Shown here piece by piece: positions 1-8,883 of a stretch of 64,000 bases of DNA. Numbering within the stretch: position 1 is the first letter of the stretch; each line of letters starts with the position of its first letter. Source of the DNA: Thalassobellus citreus (GTDB lineage Bacteria; Bacteroidota; Bacteroidia; Flavobacteriales; Flavobacteriaceae); the NCBI RefSeq assembly GCF_044385915.1, contig NZ_JBISCC010000121.1:242908-306907 (forward strand), written 5' to 3'. A program made the position numbers and the translations under genes. The notes beneath the pieces were generated by a model. That model did not search any database. It had not been told where the DNA came from and was given only the letters and a program-made list of their open reading frames with translations.

Positions 1-552
1 ATGAGTAAAGATACTATAGATAATTTATTTAAAAGACTGGAGCATGATTTTGATATGGAAACTCCAGAAGTAAATCATACACAACGTTTTTTAGATAAGT
101 TAAATAACCAAGAGTCGCCCAAGTTAGCGGTTAACAAAAAAAGTAGACCATTTTGGAAACCTTTTATAGGTATAGCTGCTTCAATAGCGCTTTTTATAGT
201 TACTCAGCAACAACCAGAAACAAGAGATTTAGCTAGTGTATCTCCTAAAATGGCTGAAACTGAAGATTTCTTCATTGGTTCTATTAATGACGAGTTAAAC
301 AAACTTCAAGAAGCATCTTCTCCTGAAACTAAAAAAATAATAGAAGATGCCTTAAGCAGAATAGAAACCTTAGAAAGAGATTACGAAAATTTAAAATACG
401 ACTTAAAAGAAAGTGGTAATGACAACCAAGTGATATATGCTATGATCTCTAATTTTCAAAATAGAATAGACATTTTACAAAACACTTTAGAACAAATTAA
501 TATCATCAAACAATTAAAAAATCAATCAAATGAGAACAGTAATACCATATAA
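1..552 (+). CDS. Putative membrane anti-sigma-like protein
   Basis: A 183-residue protein of no firmly recognised family. It has a charged N-terminal segment (1-45), one hydrophobic span at about 53-67 and a C-terminal part (about 95-175) rich in Glu, Lys, Asn and Leu that looks like a coiled coil. This single-span layout, followed directly by a DUF4097 gene, is typical of flavobacterial anti-sigma-like proteins. A sigma factor gene would be expected just upstream but lies outside the window. The frame begins at base 1 with ATG, so the start cannot be checked. Its end overlaps the next gene by 23 nt, which suggests translational coupling. The function is inferred from layout and context only. 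Confidence 0.6.
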   Translation: MSKDTIDNLFKRLEHDFDMETPEVNHTQRFLDKLNNQESPKLAVNKKSRPFWKPFIGIAASIALFIVTQQQPETRDLASVSPKMAETEDFFIGSINDELNKLQEASSPETKKIIEDALSRIETLERDYENLKYDLKESGNDNQVIYAMISNFQNRIDILQNTLEQINIIKQLKNQSNENSNTI

Positions 553-1618
553 AATTTTATTAGCATTCATCATGCTTCCATTATTCGTTTTAGCATCTCC
601 CAAATTGGATGGTAAATACACAAAAAAGAAAGTTATTAATAAAACGTATTCCGTTTCTTCGAATGCTACATTAAAAGTAAATAACAGCTATGGAAACATA
701 GATATTATTACATGGAACGAAAATCGCATTGTCTTTGAAGTAACCATTACTACTTCTGGAAATGATGAAGAAAAAGTACAAAAAAAATTAGACAATATTG
801 GAGTCGATTTTGAAGAGGCTTCAAACTTTGTTTCTGCAAAAACAATATTTAGTAAATCAAAATCAAGCTCTTGGTGGAGTTGGGGAAATAACAACAATGT
901 TAATATGAAAATTAATTATGTTATTAAAATACCAATAACAAATCATGTAGATTTAAACAACGACTACGGTTCTATTAATTTAGACAAACTTGAAGGTGTT
1001 GCTAAAATAAGCTGTGATTACGGAAAAATTACTACCAAAGAATTAATGGCAGATAATAATGATATTAATTTTGATTACACAAAAGGTTGTTATTTTGAAT
1101 ACATAAAAAGTGGAAAAATAAATGCAGATTATAGTGATTTTACAGTTTCTAAATCACAAAAAATAAATATAACTGCTGATTATACGAATTCTAAAATTGA
1201 AGTTGCCGAAGATGTTAATTACAATTGTGACTATGGTAGTATAAAAATTGAAAAAGCAAATAATATAATTGGCAAAGAAAACTACTTAACAACTTACATT
1301 GGTGATGTATACAAAAACATCTCCCTTAATTCTGATTACGGATCTATAAAAATAAACAGATTAACTAAAAACGCCGAAAACATAACAATTAAAGCCGATT
1401 ATGTTGGTGTAAAAATTGGCTATGATGCAACTCATGATTTCACATTTGATATCGATTTAGATTATGCCTCTTTAAGAGATAGTGATGGATTAATTTTTAC
1501 CAAGAAAATTGTAGAATCTACTTCAAAACACTATATCGGATATCACGGAGATGCTAATTCTAAAAACACTGTTAATATAGTATCAGATTACGGAAGTGTA
1601 TCTCTTGTAAAAAAATAA
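530..1618 (+). CDS. DUF4097-type beta-strand repeat secreted protein
   Basis: A 362-residue protein with an N-terminal signal peptide (hydrophobic residues about 8-22, ending LASP). The rest is a series of short beta-strand repeats in which D-Y-G-S/K-I recurs (for example DYGSIN, DYGKIT, DYGSIK, DYGSVS). That is characteristic of DUF4097/putative adhesin proteins, which form a right-handed beta-helix-like fold. It is probably exported to the periplasm or cell surface. It overlaps the preceding anti-sigma-like gene by 23 nt and is likely co-transcribed with it. The molecular role of this family is not established. Confidence 0.8.
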   Translation: MRTVIPYKILLAFIMLPLFVLASPKLDGKYTKKKVINKTYSVSSNATLKVNNSYGNIDIITWNENRIVFEVTITTSGNDEEKVQKKLDNIGVDFEEASNFVSAKTIFSKSKSSSWWSWGNNNNVNMKINYVIKIPITNHVDLNNDYGSINLDKLEGVAKISCDYGKITTKELMADNNDINFDYTKGCYFEYIKSGKINADYSDFTVSKSQKINITADYTNSKIEVAEDVNYNCDYGSIKIEKANNIIGKENYLTTYIGDVYKNISLNSDYGSIKINRLTKNAENITIKADYVGVKIGYDATHDFTFDIDLDYASLRDSDGLIFTKKIVESTSKHYIGYHGDANSKNTVNIVSDYGSVSLVKK

Positions 1619-1693
1619 TTTATAATCATCAATCAAAAAACGAATAGCTAAATCTATACCTAAAAGCAATTAAAAGAATAAATCACATTAATT

Positions 1694-3010
1694 TTAGGAC
1701 GATTTAGGCACCCTAAACAACAAAATAATCCCTACAAAAAAGAACAAAAACAAAAACAAGATTGCATTACGCATACTACCTGTAATTTGAGCTACAAAGC
1801 CATAAAGAAAAGTACCTATTACAATCCCTATTTTTTCAGCAACATCATAAAAACTAAAGAAAGATGCCGTATCTGATGTTTCTGGCAAAAACTTAGAATA
1901 AGTAGATCGCGACAATGCTTGTATCCCTCCCATAACTATACCTACTAAACCTGCAGCAATATAAAAATCGGTTGGAGTAATAACAAAATAAGCATACACA
2001 CAAATAATAGCCCAAAAAACATTTATAACAATAAGCGTCTTTATATTTCCAAAAACTCTAGAAATTCTAGCAGTAACTATTGCTCCTATAATAGCTATAA
2101 CTTGAATAACTAATATACTAACAATAAGTCCCATTGTACGATCTGAATCTGTTCCCCAATCTATTTCTTCTTCTCCAAAATAAGTTGCTATAAGCATAAC
2201 AGTTTGTACAGCCATACTATACACAAAAAAGGCTCCTAAATAACGCTTAAGTTTTACATTTTCTCCTAATTGATTCCAAACTAATTTTAATTCTTTAAAC
2301 CCATTAAGGATAATATGTTTTTTAGGATTCTCTTTCTTTGTGCCATTGGGTAAATGATAAAATGTATATTGACTAAAAATAATCCACCAAAAACCAACAG
2401 AAACAAAAGAGTATTTCATGGCTTTAATTTCTGCTACACCATCAACATCAGTACTAATTCCAAAAAAATCAGGCTTCATAACCATTGCTAAATTAAACAA
2501 CAAAAGAATTACGCTACCAACATAACCTAAAGAAAAACCTTTTGCACTAATCCTATCCTGTTGATCTGGAAATGCTACATCTGGTAAATAAGAATTATTT
2601 ATTGCAAAACTTACCCAGAACCCAACTAATCCAAAAAAATAACAAGCAAGACTAAAATAAATATGCTCTAATGAAAACCAATACAACCCTATACACGAAC
2701 CTCCTCCTAAATAGCAAAAGAACTTCATAAACATTTTCTTATTCCCTAAATAATCAGCGACTCCAGAAATTAATGGTGTTATTATAGCTATAAATATAAA
2801 AGCAACAGAAGTTGTGTAGCTTATTAAAGGCGCTCTTGCTATTTCTCCTCCAAAAATACTCACCTTTTCAATGTCTGCTATCCTAAATAGCGCTCCATAA
2901 AAAATTGGAAAAATGGCTGAAGCTATAACTAAACTATACACCGAATTTGCCCAATCGTAAAACGCCCAAGCGTTAAGAAGTTTTTTACTTCCTTTTTCTA
3001 GTTGATTCAT
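1694..3010 (-). CDS. MFS transporter, Atg22/UMF1-like
   Basis: A 438-residue polytopic inner-membrane protein with about 12 hydrophobic segments. The N-terminal motif AWAFYDWANSVYSLV and the later GIVMGGIQALSRSTYSKFLP are hallmarks of the UMF1/vacuole-effluxer Atg22-like branch of the major facilitator superfamily. The substrate is unknown; amino-acid or small-molecule export is a guess from eukaryotic relatives. The ATG at 3010 directly precedes the conserved N-terminal motif, so the start is sound. It is convergent with the DUF4097 gene and appears to be transcribed alone. Confidence 0.88.
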   Translation of the reverse strand: MNQLEKGSKKLLNAWAFYDWANSVYSLVIASAIFPIFYGALFRIADIEKVSIFGGEIARAPLISYTTSVAFIFIAIITPLISGVADYLGNKKMFMKFFCYLGGGSCIGLYWFSLEHIYFSLACYFFGLVGFWVSFAINNSYLPDVAFPDQQDRISAKGFSLGYVGSVILLLFNLAMVMKPDFFGISTDVDGVAEIKAMKYSFVSVGFWWIIFSQYTFYHLPNGTKKENPKKHIILNGFKELKLVWNQLGENVKLKRYLGAFFVYSMAVQTVMLIATYFGEEEIDWGTDSDRTMGLIVSILVIQVIAIIGAIVTARISRVFGNIKTLIVINVFWAIICVYAYFVITPTDFYIAAGLVGIVMGGIQALSRSTYSKFLPETSDTASFFSFYDVAEKIGIVIGTFLYGFVAQITGSMRNAILFLFLFFFVGIILLFRVPKSS

Positions 3011-3080
3011 ATAAAATGTTTACTATAATTAATTAACTTTTATCTTATAACTTATAAGACCCCAACCTACCTTGGAGTTC

Positions 3081-3144
3081 TTAAAATAAGAGAAATGGTG
3101 ATTTCTTATTTTAATAAAAAAAGCTGCCCATTTATGAGCAGCTC
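3081..3144 (-). terminator. Hairpins and intrinsic terminator after the M48 gene
   Basis: Read on the minus strand, the stem AGCTGCTC/GGGCAGCT (plus 3122-3143) is followed by a run of seven T. A second AT-rich inverted repeat, TTAAAATAAG...TTATTTTAA, lies at 3081-3114. It ends the M48 peptidase transcript. Confidence 0.75.
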
Positions 3145-3185
3145 CTAAAGTAAACAAATATTTTAATTTGAATGATAATAAATTA

Positions 3186-4001
3186 TTATCTAAACGATGT
3201 TACACCAAATTTAGCAGCTTCTTCTCTTGCTTTTGGCGCTAATGCTGTAAGATTAGCAATTCTTGATTCATTTGACGGGTGTGTACTTAACATTTCTGGT
3301 GGTGCTTCTCCTCCACTATTAGCACTCATACGCTTCCAAAGTTCGGCAGCTTCTTCCGGGTTATAACCTGCAATAGCCATTAAATACAAGCCTATTTTAT
3401 CGGCTTCTGTTTCATGACTTCTACTAAATGGCAACATCCCTAAAACATTAGAACCTACACCATAATATTGGTTAAACATGCCTCTTGACTGCTCATCTTT
3501 AATTACTACATTTCCTGCAACGGCTAATCCTTGTTGTATATAACCAGCACTCATACGTTGTTGTCCGTGATTTGCAAGCGCATGCGACACCTCATGCCCC
3601 ATTATTGCAGCTAAACCAGCCTCCGTTTTAGCTATTGGTAAAATTCCTGTATACACAACTATTTTACCTCCTGGCATACACCAAGCATTTACTGTTTTAT
3701 CATCAACTAAATTATACTCCCATTTATAATCGTTTAAATAACCTTGGTGACCGTTAGCATTTAACCAACGTTCTGCAGCAACAGCTATTTTTTGACCAAC
3801 TCGAGTTACCATAGCCGCATCAGACGTTCCTGTAACGACATTGTTTTCAGTTAAAAATTGATCGTATTGCGCAAAAGCTGTAGGGAATAGCTGAGAATTA
3901 GGCACTAATGCCATTGTTTTTTTTCCTGTAAATGGATTTTCTGCACAAGCAACAAATAGTAATGCAGCTCCAAATAGAATAAATATGTTTTTAATTTTCA
4001 T
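3186..4001 (-). CDS. M48 family zinc metallopeptidase lipoprotein
   Basis: A 271-residue protein starting MKIKNIFIL at 4001. An in-frame extension to 4034 would place residues before the signal peptide and is rejected. The signal peptide ends in a lipobox (LLFVACAEN, Cys at about 19), so it is probably a lipoprotein. The zinc motif HEVSH (HEXXH) lies about residue 143, with the downstream Glu in SHETEADKIG; both are diagnostic of M48 (HtpX/BepA-like) peptidases. In Gram-negative bacteria such proteins do quality control of outer-membrane proteins. The gene is monocistronic, with its own terminator at 3122-3143. Confidence 0.92.
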   Translation of the reverse strand: MKIKNIFILFGAALLFVACAENPFTGKKTMALVPNSQLFPTAFAQYDQFLTENNVVTGTSDAAMVTRVGQKIAVAAERWLNANGHQGYLNDYKWEYNLVDDKTVNAWCMPGGKIVVYTGILPIAKTEAGLAAIMGHEVSHALANHGQQRMSAGYIQQGLAVAGNVVIKDEQSRGMFNQYYGVGSNVLGMLPFSRSHETEADKIGLYLMAIAGYNPEEAAELWKRMSANSGGEAPPEMLSTHPSNESRIANLTALAPKAREEAAKFGVTSFR

Positions 4002-4159
4002 GGTTAATGGTTTATTTAAGTTATAAAAATACAATAATTGTCTCTTGAATATTTTTTAGACACCTATTTTTTTTATTGGTCACTTAACTCCTAAAATTAT
4101 TTTCTATTAATACGTTAAGTTTCGTATGTATTCTCGACAAAACATAAAAACCTATATAA

Positions 4160-4642
4160 ATGAAAAAATTAATAATTTTAATAGTATCCTTTTTTGTCTT
4201 AAGCTGCAATAGTTCTGCTCAAAAATCTAGCAAAACAGAAACCAATACATATAAAATTACTAAAACAGATAGTGAATGGAAAGCACAATTATCAGACATA
4301 GAATATCGTGTACTTAGAAAAGCTGGTACAGAACGTGCTTTCTCTAGCCCTTATAACAAAAACTACAAAGCAGGTGTTTATGTATGTAAAGCTTGTGAAA
4401 CACCTTTATTTAAAAGCGAGCATAAATTTGATTCTGGTAGTGGCTGGCCTAGTTTTGATAGAGAAATTAAAGGTAACGTTGCTTTTTCTACCGACAAAAA
4501 ATTAGGCTACACTAGAACTGAAGAACATTGTGCAACTTGTGGCGGCCATTTAGGACATCTTTTTAATGATGGACCAAGAAATACGACTGGAAAGCGTCAT
4601 TGTATAAATGGGGTTTCACTAAAATTTATTCCTGAAAAATAA
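4160..4642 (+). CDS. msrB: Peptide-methionine (R)-S-oxide reductase MsrB, exported
   Basis: A 160-residue protein that reduces methionine-R-sulfoxide in proteins. A lipoprotein-type signal (FFVLSCNSS, Cys 16) precedes a single MsrB domain. Two CxxC zinc-binding pairs are visible (VCKACE and CATCGG), as is the catalytic motif RHCINGVSLKF near the C-terminus. SGSGWPSF is also family-typical. The lipobox places it in the periplasm, where it would repair oxidised envelope proteins. It is followed after 16 nt by a DinB-like gene, probably in the same transcript. Confidence 0.95.
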   Translation: MKKLIILIVSFFVLSCNSSAQKSSKTETNTYKITKTDSEWKAQLSDIEYRVLRKAGTERAFSSPYNKNYKAGVYVCKACETPLFKSEHKFDSGSGWPSFDREIKGNVAFSTDKKLGYTRTEEHCATCGGHLGHLFNDGPRNTTGKRHCINGVSLKFIPEK

Positions 4643-4658
4643 AAATTATATTTGCTGA

Positions 4659-5210
4659 ATGGAAAGCTATTTAGGAAGTATTATTAAACAATTTGAATAT
4701 TATAAAAGTTTAGGCGACAAAACTTTTGCGCAACTTTCGTTTGAACAAATGGAATGGCAAAGTGATGAAGACTCAAACAGTATATCTATAATCGTTAAGC
4801 ATATTGTTGGTAATATGCTTAGCCGATGGACTAACTTTTTAGATGAAGATGGTGAAAAAGCATGGAAAAATCGTGATGCTGAATTTATAAGCAGTTATAA
4901 TAGCTTAGAAGAAATTATTGCTTCTTGGGAAAGTGCTTGGGCTTGTTTATTTAAAGCTATTACACCTTTAGAAACTGCCGATTTAGAACGTATTGTTTAT
5001 ATTAGAAATGAAGGACATACAGTTACCGAAGCCATTAACAGACAATTGGCTCATTACCCATATCATATTGGGCAAATGGTGTTTTTAGGAAAGCTTTTAA
5101 AGGGTAAAGAATGGCAATCATTATCAATACCAAAAGGAGGTTCTTTAGAATATAATGACAATAAATTTAGTAAAGAAAAAGGAAAACGTCATTTTACTGA
5201 TTATTTGTAA
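4659..5210 (+). CDS. DUF1572 / DinB-like protein
   Basis: A 183-residue, mostly helical cytoplasmic protein of the DUF1572 group within the DinB/YfiT-like putative metalloenzyme superfamily. Histidines in the expected places are visible: IVKHIVGN near residue 48, and HYPYHIGQ near 138-145, the usual C-terminal metal-ligand helix. The precise reaction is unknown; thiol-dependent transferases occur in the superfamily. It follows msrB by 16 nt. A second, more distant DinB-fold protein is encoded at 45019-45465. Confidence 0.85.
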   Translation: MESYLGSIIKQFEYYKSLGDKTFAQLSFEQMEWQSDEDSNSISIIVKHIVGNMLSRWTNFLDEDGEKAWKNRDAEFISSYNSLEEIIASWESAWACLFKAITPLETADLERIVYIRNEGHTVTEAINRQLAHYPYHIGQMVFLGKLLKGKEWQSLSIPKGGSLEYNDNKFSKEKGKRHFTDYL

Positions 5211-5251
5211 AAACTAAATTGTTTTGTTCTCATTTTAAATTAGCAAATACA

Positions 5252-5345
5252 CCCCGCGAGAAGGATTGAGGCATTTGTTGGAGCTCCTCGCAGAGAGCGA
5301 CTGCCGAAAGCCTGTTTGCCATTTTTCTTGGCAACTCGCCCAAAC
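5252..5345. repeat. GC-rich structured intergenic element (copy 1)
   Basis: An unusually GC-rich stretch in an AT-rich gap between convergent genes. It contains AAGGATTGAGGC near the start, GCCGAAAGCCTG in the middle, and a hairpin TTGCC...GGCAA at 5317-5334. The same order of blocks recurs at 33821-33917, suggesting a dispersed element. No reading frame explains it. Confidence 0.5.
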
Positions 5346-5352
5346 CTCTACT

Positions 5353-6636
5353 CTACTGCTTTCTGTTCTTTTTATAGGGCCTAATAATTAATCGTGCCTC
5401 TCTATCAAACCTAATGTAATTATACACCCAATTTATAAAAACTACCATGCGATTTCTAAAACCTATTAAGAAAAAGAGGTGCACAAACATCCAAACATAC
5501 CAAGCAAATACGCCTTGAAACTTAAACTTTTTTAAATCTACTACCGCTTTGTTCCTTCCAATAGTTGCCATAGAACCTTTGTCTTTATATGTAAAAGGCT
5601 CCATAGGTTTTTGCTCTATTAATTTTAAAATATTATCGCCTAATTGATCGCCTTGTTGTATGGCAGGTTGCGCCATCATAGGAAATCCGTTAGGAAATTC
5701 ATCACTAACCATAGATGCTATATCTCCAATTGCAAAAATGTGATTATATCCTTTAACTTGATTAAATTCGTTTACAACAAGTCTATTGCCTCTTGTTATA
5801 AATTCTTCTGAATCTAGCCCTTTTATGGTAGCACCTTTTACACCAGCAGCCCAAACCAATGTAGCTGCTTCAAAAGTTAAATCGGTGTTTGTGGTAACCG
5901 TTTTACCATCATAATTAGTAACGCGTACGTTTTTCCAAATGTGAACGCCTAGTTTTTCTAAAAAATCTTCTGCCTTGGCTGAAGCATTAGCACTCATTCC
6001 TTTTAAAATACAATCGCCTGATTGTACAATATGTATTTGTACTAAACGGGTATCTAAATCGGGATAATCTTTTGGTAAAATACCTTTTTTAATTTCGGCT
6101 AATGCACCAGCAAGCTCAACACCAGTTGGTCCACCTCCTACTATTACAAAATTCATTAAAGCATTACGCTCGTTTAAATCTGATGTTAATAAGGCGTCTT
6201 CAAAATTTTCAAGAATTAGACTTCGTAAATTGAGCGATTGTGGTATGGTTTTCATTGCCATACTGTGCTTTTCTATTTCAGAATTACCAAAATAATTTGT
6301 TTTAGAACCGGAAGCAACAACCAAATAATCGAATTTTAAATCGCCAATATCTGTATTAACGACCTTATTTTCGGTGTCAATTTCATTTACTTCTGCTAAG
6401 CGAAAATGAAAATTAGGAAAATCTTTAAGAATTTTTCTAATAGGATAAGCAATAGAATCGGGTTCTAAACCACCTGTAGACACCTGATAAAGAAGCGGTT
6501 GAAATGTGTGGTAATTATTTTTATCTAACAAAACAACTTGCACTTCTTGCTTCGATAATTTTCTGGCTAAAGCCACACCTGCAAAACCGCCGCCAATAAT
6601 AACGATTCGAGGAAAACTTGTTCTTGATATATTCAT
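5353..6636 (-). CDS. Type II NADH:quinone oxidoreductase (NDH-2)-like FAD protein
   Basis: A protein of about 427 residues that transfers electrons from NADH to quinone without proton pumping. The N-terminal FAD dinucleotide fold (IVIIGGGFAGVALA) and a second nucleotide-binding fold (FVIVGGGPTGVELAGAL, about 165-180) are clear. So are GAIGD-like HIFAIGDIASM and a C-terminal hydrophobic/amphipathic membrane anchor (VWMFVHLFFLIGFRNRMVVFIN) typical of NDH-2. ATG 6636 is preferred over an upstream TTG at 6651 because a TACCTTTG -7 element lies at 6661-6654. Transcribed alone, convergent with the DinB-like gene. Confidence 0.9.
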   Translation of the reverse strand: MNISRTSFPRIVIIGGGFAGVALARKLSKQEVQVVLLDKNNYHTFQPLLYQVSTGGLEPDSIAYPIRKILKDFPNFHFRLAEVNEIDTENKVVNTDIGDLKFDYLVVASGSKTNYFGNSEIEKHSMAMKTIPQSLNLRSLILENFEDALLTSDLNERNALMNFVIVGGGPTGVELAGALAEIKKGILPKDYPDLDTRLVQIHIVQSGDCILKGMSANASAKAEDFLEKLGVHIWKNVRVTNYDGKTVTTNTDLTFEAATLVWAAGVKGATIKGLDSEEFITRGNRLVVNEFNQVKGYNHIFAIGDIASMVSDEFPNGFPMMAQPAIQQGDQLGDNILKLIEQKPMEPFTYKDKGSMATIGRNKAVVDLKKFKFQGVFAWYVWMFVHLFFLIGFRNRMVVFINWVYNYIRFDREARLIIRPYKKNRKQ

Positions 6637-6653
6637 ATAATGAAATTGCAAAA

Positions 6654-6661
6654 CAAAGGTA
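6654..6661 (-). promoter_or_regulatory. -7 promoter element of the NDH-2 gene
   Basis: TACCTTTG on the minus strand matches the Bacteroidota -7 consensus TAnnTTTG and lies 17 nt upstream of ATG 6636. No clear -33 TTG at ideal spacing. Confidence 0.5.
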
Positions 6662-6741
6662 ATAAAAGATATAAATTTATAGGTTTCTAAAATTTATTAT
6701 TCAAAATCGATTTCGTAAATTCGTAGCCTAAAAAATTACAC

Positions 6742-8118
6742 ATGAGTAAATACGATATTATTGTTCTTGGAAGTGGTCCTGGTGGTTATGTTACAGCTAT
6801 TAGAGCATCTCAATTAGGTTTTAAAACTGCTATTGTTGAAAAAGAAAACCTTGGAGGGGTTTGTTTAAATTGGGGTTGTATACCTACAAAAGCCTTATTA
6901 AAATCTGCTCAAGTTTTTGAATATCTTAAACATGCAGGAGATTATGGTTTATCTGTTAAAGATTTTGATAAAGATTTTGACGCCGTTGTAAAACGTAGCC
7001 GTGGTGTTGCCGATGGTATGAGCAAGGGTATTGAGTTTTTAATGAAAAAAAATAAGATTGACGTTATTTCTGGTTACGGAAAATTAAAACCAGGCAAGAA
7101 AATTGACGTTGATGGTACAGAATATAGTGCCAACAACATTATAATTGCTACAGGAGCACGTTCTCGCGAATTACCAAATTTACCTCAAGATGGTAAAAAA
7201 GTAATTGGTTATAGAGAAGCGATGACTTTACCTAAACAACCAAAGAAAATGATTGTGGTTGGTTCTGGAGCAATTGGTGTTGAGTTTGCATATTTCTATA
7301 ATTCAATGGGAACTGAAGTTACTATTGTTGAATACTTACCAAACGTTGTACCTGTTGAAGACGTAGATGTTTCTAAACAATTAGAGCGTTCTTTTAAAAA
7401 GAGTGGTATAAAAATAATGACTTCTGCCGAAGTAACATCGGTCGATACTTCTGGTAAAGGCGTTAAAGCAACTGTAAAAACAAGTAAAGGTGAAGAAGTT
7501 TTAGAAGCTGATATTATACTTTCTGCTGTTGGTATTAAAACAAACATTGAAAACATTGGTTTAGAAGATGTTGGAATTGTTGTTGATAGAGATAAAATTT
7601 TAGTTAACGATTTTTACCAAACTAACATACCTGGATATTTTGCTATTGGAGATGTTACTCCTGGTCAGGCGTTGGCACACGTTGCTTCTGCCGAAGGTAT
7701 TCTTTGTGTTGAAAAACTTGCAGGACAACATGTTGAAGCTTTAGACTACGGAAACATTCCTGGTTGTACATATTGCTCTCCAGAAATTGCTTCTGTTGGT
7801 TTAACTGAAAAACAAGCAAAAGATAAAGGTATTGATATTAAAGTTGGTAAATTCCCTTTCTCTGCTTCTGGTAAAGCGAGTGCTGGTGGAAACAAAGATG
7901 GCTTTGTAAAAGTTATTTTTGATGCTAAATACGGTGAATGGTTAGGTTGCCATATGATTGGTGCTGGTGTAACCGATATGATTGCTGAGGCTGTTTTAGG
8001 TAGAAAACTAGAAACTACGGGTCATGAAGTATTAAAAACAGTACACCCTCACCCAACTATGAGTGAAGCGGTTATGGAAGCTGTTGCTGATGCTTATGAT
8101 GAAGTGATACATTTATAA
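6742..8118 (+). CDS. lpdA: Dihydrolipoyl dehydrogenase (E3)
   Basis: A 458-residue flavoprotein that reoxidises dihydrolipoamide in 2-oxoacid dehydrogenase complexes and the glycine cleavage system. Visible features: FAD motif GSGPGGY (10-16), redox-active disulfide C41-x4-C46 in GGVCLNWGCIPTK, NAD fold VVGSGAIGVEFAYF (about 173-186), FAD motif FAIGDVTPG, and the C-terminal His-Glu motif HPHPTMSEAV supplied to the partner subunit. Full length for the family. It stands alone rather than next to E1/E2 genes, so it probably serves several complexes. An intrinsic terminator follows at 8157-8187. Confidence 0.96.
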   Translation: MSKYDIIVLGSGPGGYVTAIRASQLGFKTAIVEKENLGGVCLNWGCIPTKALLKSAQVFEYLKHAGDYGLSVKDFDKDFDAVVKRSRGVADGMSKGIEFLMKKNKIDVISGYGKLKPGKKIDVDGTEYSANNIIIATGARSRELPNLPQDGKKVIGYREAMTLPKQPKKMIVVGSGAIGVEFAYFYNSMGTEVTIVEYLPNVVPVEDVDVSKQLERSFKKSGIKIMTSAEVTSVDTSGKGVKATVKTSKGEEVLEADIILSAVGIKTNIENIGLEDVGIVVDRDKILVNDFYQTNIPGYFAIGDVTPGQALAHVASAEGILCVEKLAGQHVEALDYGNIPGCTYCSPEIASVGLTEKQAKDKGIDIKVGKFPFSASGKASAGGNKDGFVKVIFDAKYGEWLGCHMIGAGVTDMIAEAVLGRKLETTGHEVLKTVHPHPTMSEAVMEAVADAYDEVIHL

Positions 8119-8156
8119 AATCGCTTAGATTTTTATAAATCTAGATTCTTAAATAT

Positions 8157-8187
8157 AAAAAAGTTCCGATATAATCGGAACTTTTTG
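8157..8187 (+). terminator. Intrinsic terminator after lpdA
   Basis: Perfect 10-bp stem AAGTTCCGAT/ATCGGAACTT with loop ATA (8161-8183), flanked by an A-run and a T-run, so it can act in both directions. Confidence 0.9.
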
Positions 8188-8209
8188 TTTTTACATAAAA
8201 CTACAGTTT

Positions 8210-8699
8210 TTAAAATCTAATTTTCGAGCCTACTGTAAACGACGTTTTAGATCCGAAAGTATAATCTGGAGTTATAGAAGCTCCATTTGACAATCTATAA
8301 TTAAATCTTGCTTCTAACAATGTGCTTTTAGAAACTTCATACTGAATACCGAAAGTAGAATGTAAAGACACATCTTCAATCTTGCCGTCTGTTTTTAACA
8401 CATCTACTTTGGTGCCAAATAAAACACTAAACTTATTACTAATTTTATATTTAGCCAATAATGGATGTTCTATAAGTGTATAACTACCAAGTAAGTTATT
8501 ATTACTTCTTTCTAACATTTCCATTCTAAAAAACCAATTTTCATTCAAATTAAACTCAGAAAAATAATTTCTATAAAACCTCGGAGTATTTAATATATTG
8601 ACATCGTCAATTACACCAAAAGAGCTTGTTTCTCTTTTTTCTTGTGAAAAAAATAATACAAGAACTTGTTAAAACACATATAAAAGTAAGTTTCTTCAT
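8210..8699 (-). pseudogene. Outer-membrane beta-barrel protein, frameshifted
   Basis: ATG 8699 opens a signal peptide (MKKLTFICVLTSSCIIF), but the frame ends after 30 codons at a TGA. Moving by one base at the homopolymer of seven A (plus strand 8647-8653; T on the coding strand) restores one continuous frame. That frame runs from SQEKRETSSFG to the stop at 8210, giving about 162 residues. With six residues in the run the signal peptide ends in the usual flavobacterial IIFSQ form. The downstream part has alternating strand patterns and ends KIRF with a terminal Phe, as in outer-membrane barrels. It may be a pseudogene, a phase-variable gene or a sequencing error. The family is not recognised. 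Confidence 0.7.
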
Positions 8700-8822
8700 C
8701 ACAATAGACTTTGTTTTATTGATTAGCAAAACAAATCTAAAAGAAATACTTCTTAAAATTCTCACAAGAAACTTATAAATAAAACAAAATATTAAGTTAA
8801 GCTTATGTGAAAAATCACAATT

Positions 8823-8863
8823 ATAAAAAAAGCGATTCAAAAAAAATTGAATCGCTTTTTTTT
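8823..8863 (-). terminator. Intrinsic terminator after aroQ
   Basis: Perfect 10-bp stem AGCGATTCAA/TTGAATCGCT (8831-8856) with an A6 loop on the plus strand. A/T runs on both sides let it terminate aroQ on the minus strand. Confidence 0.88.
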
Positions 8864-8883
8864 ATTTTAATATTTAAGATTGT

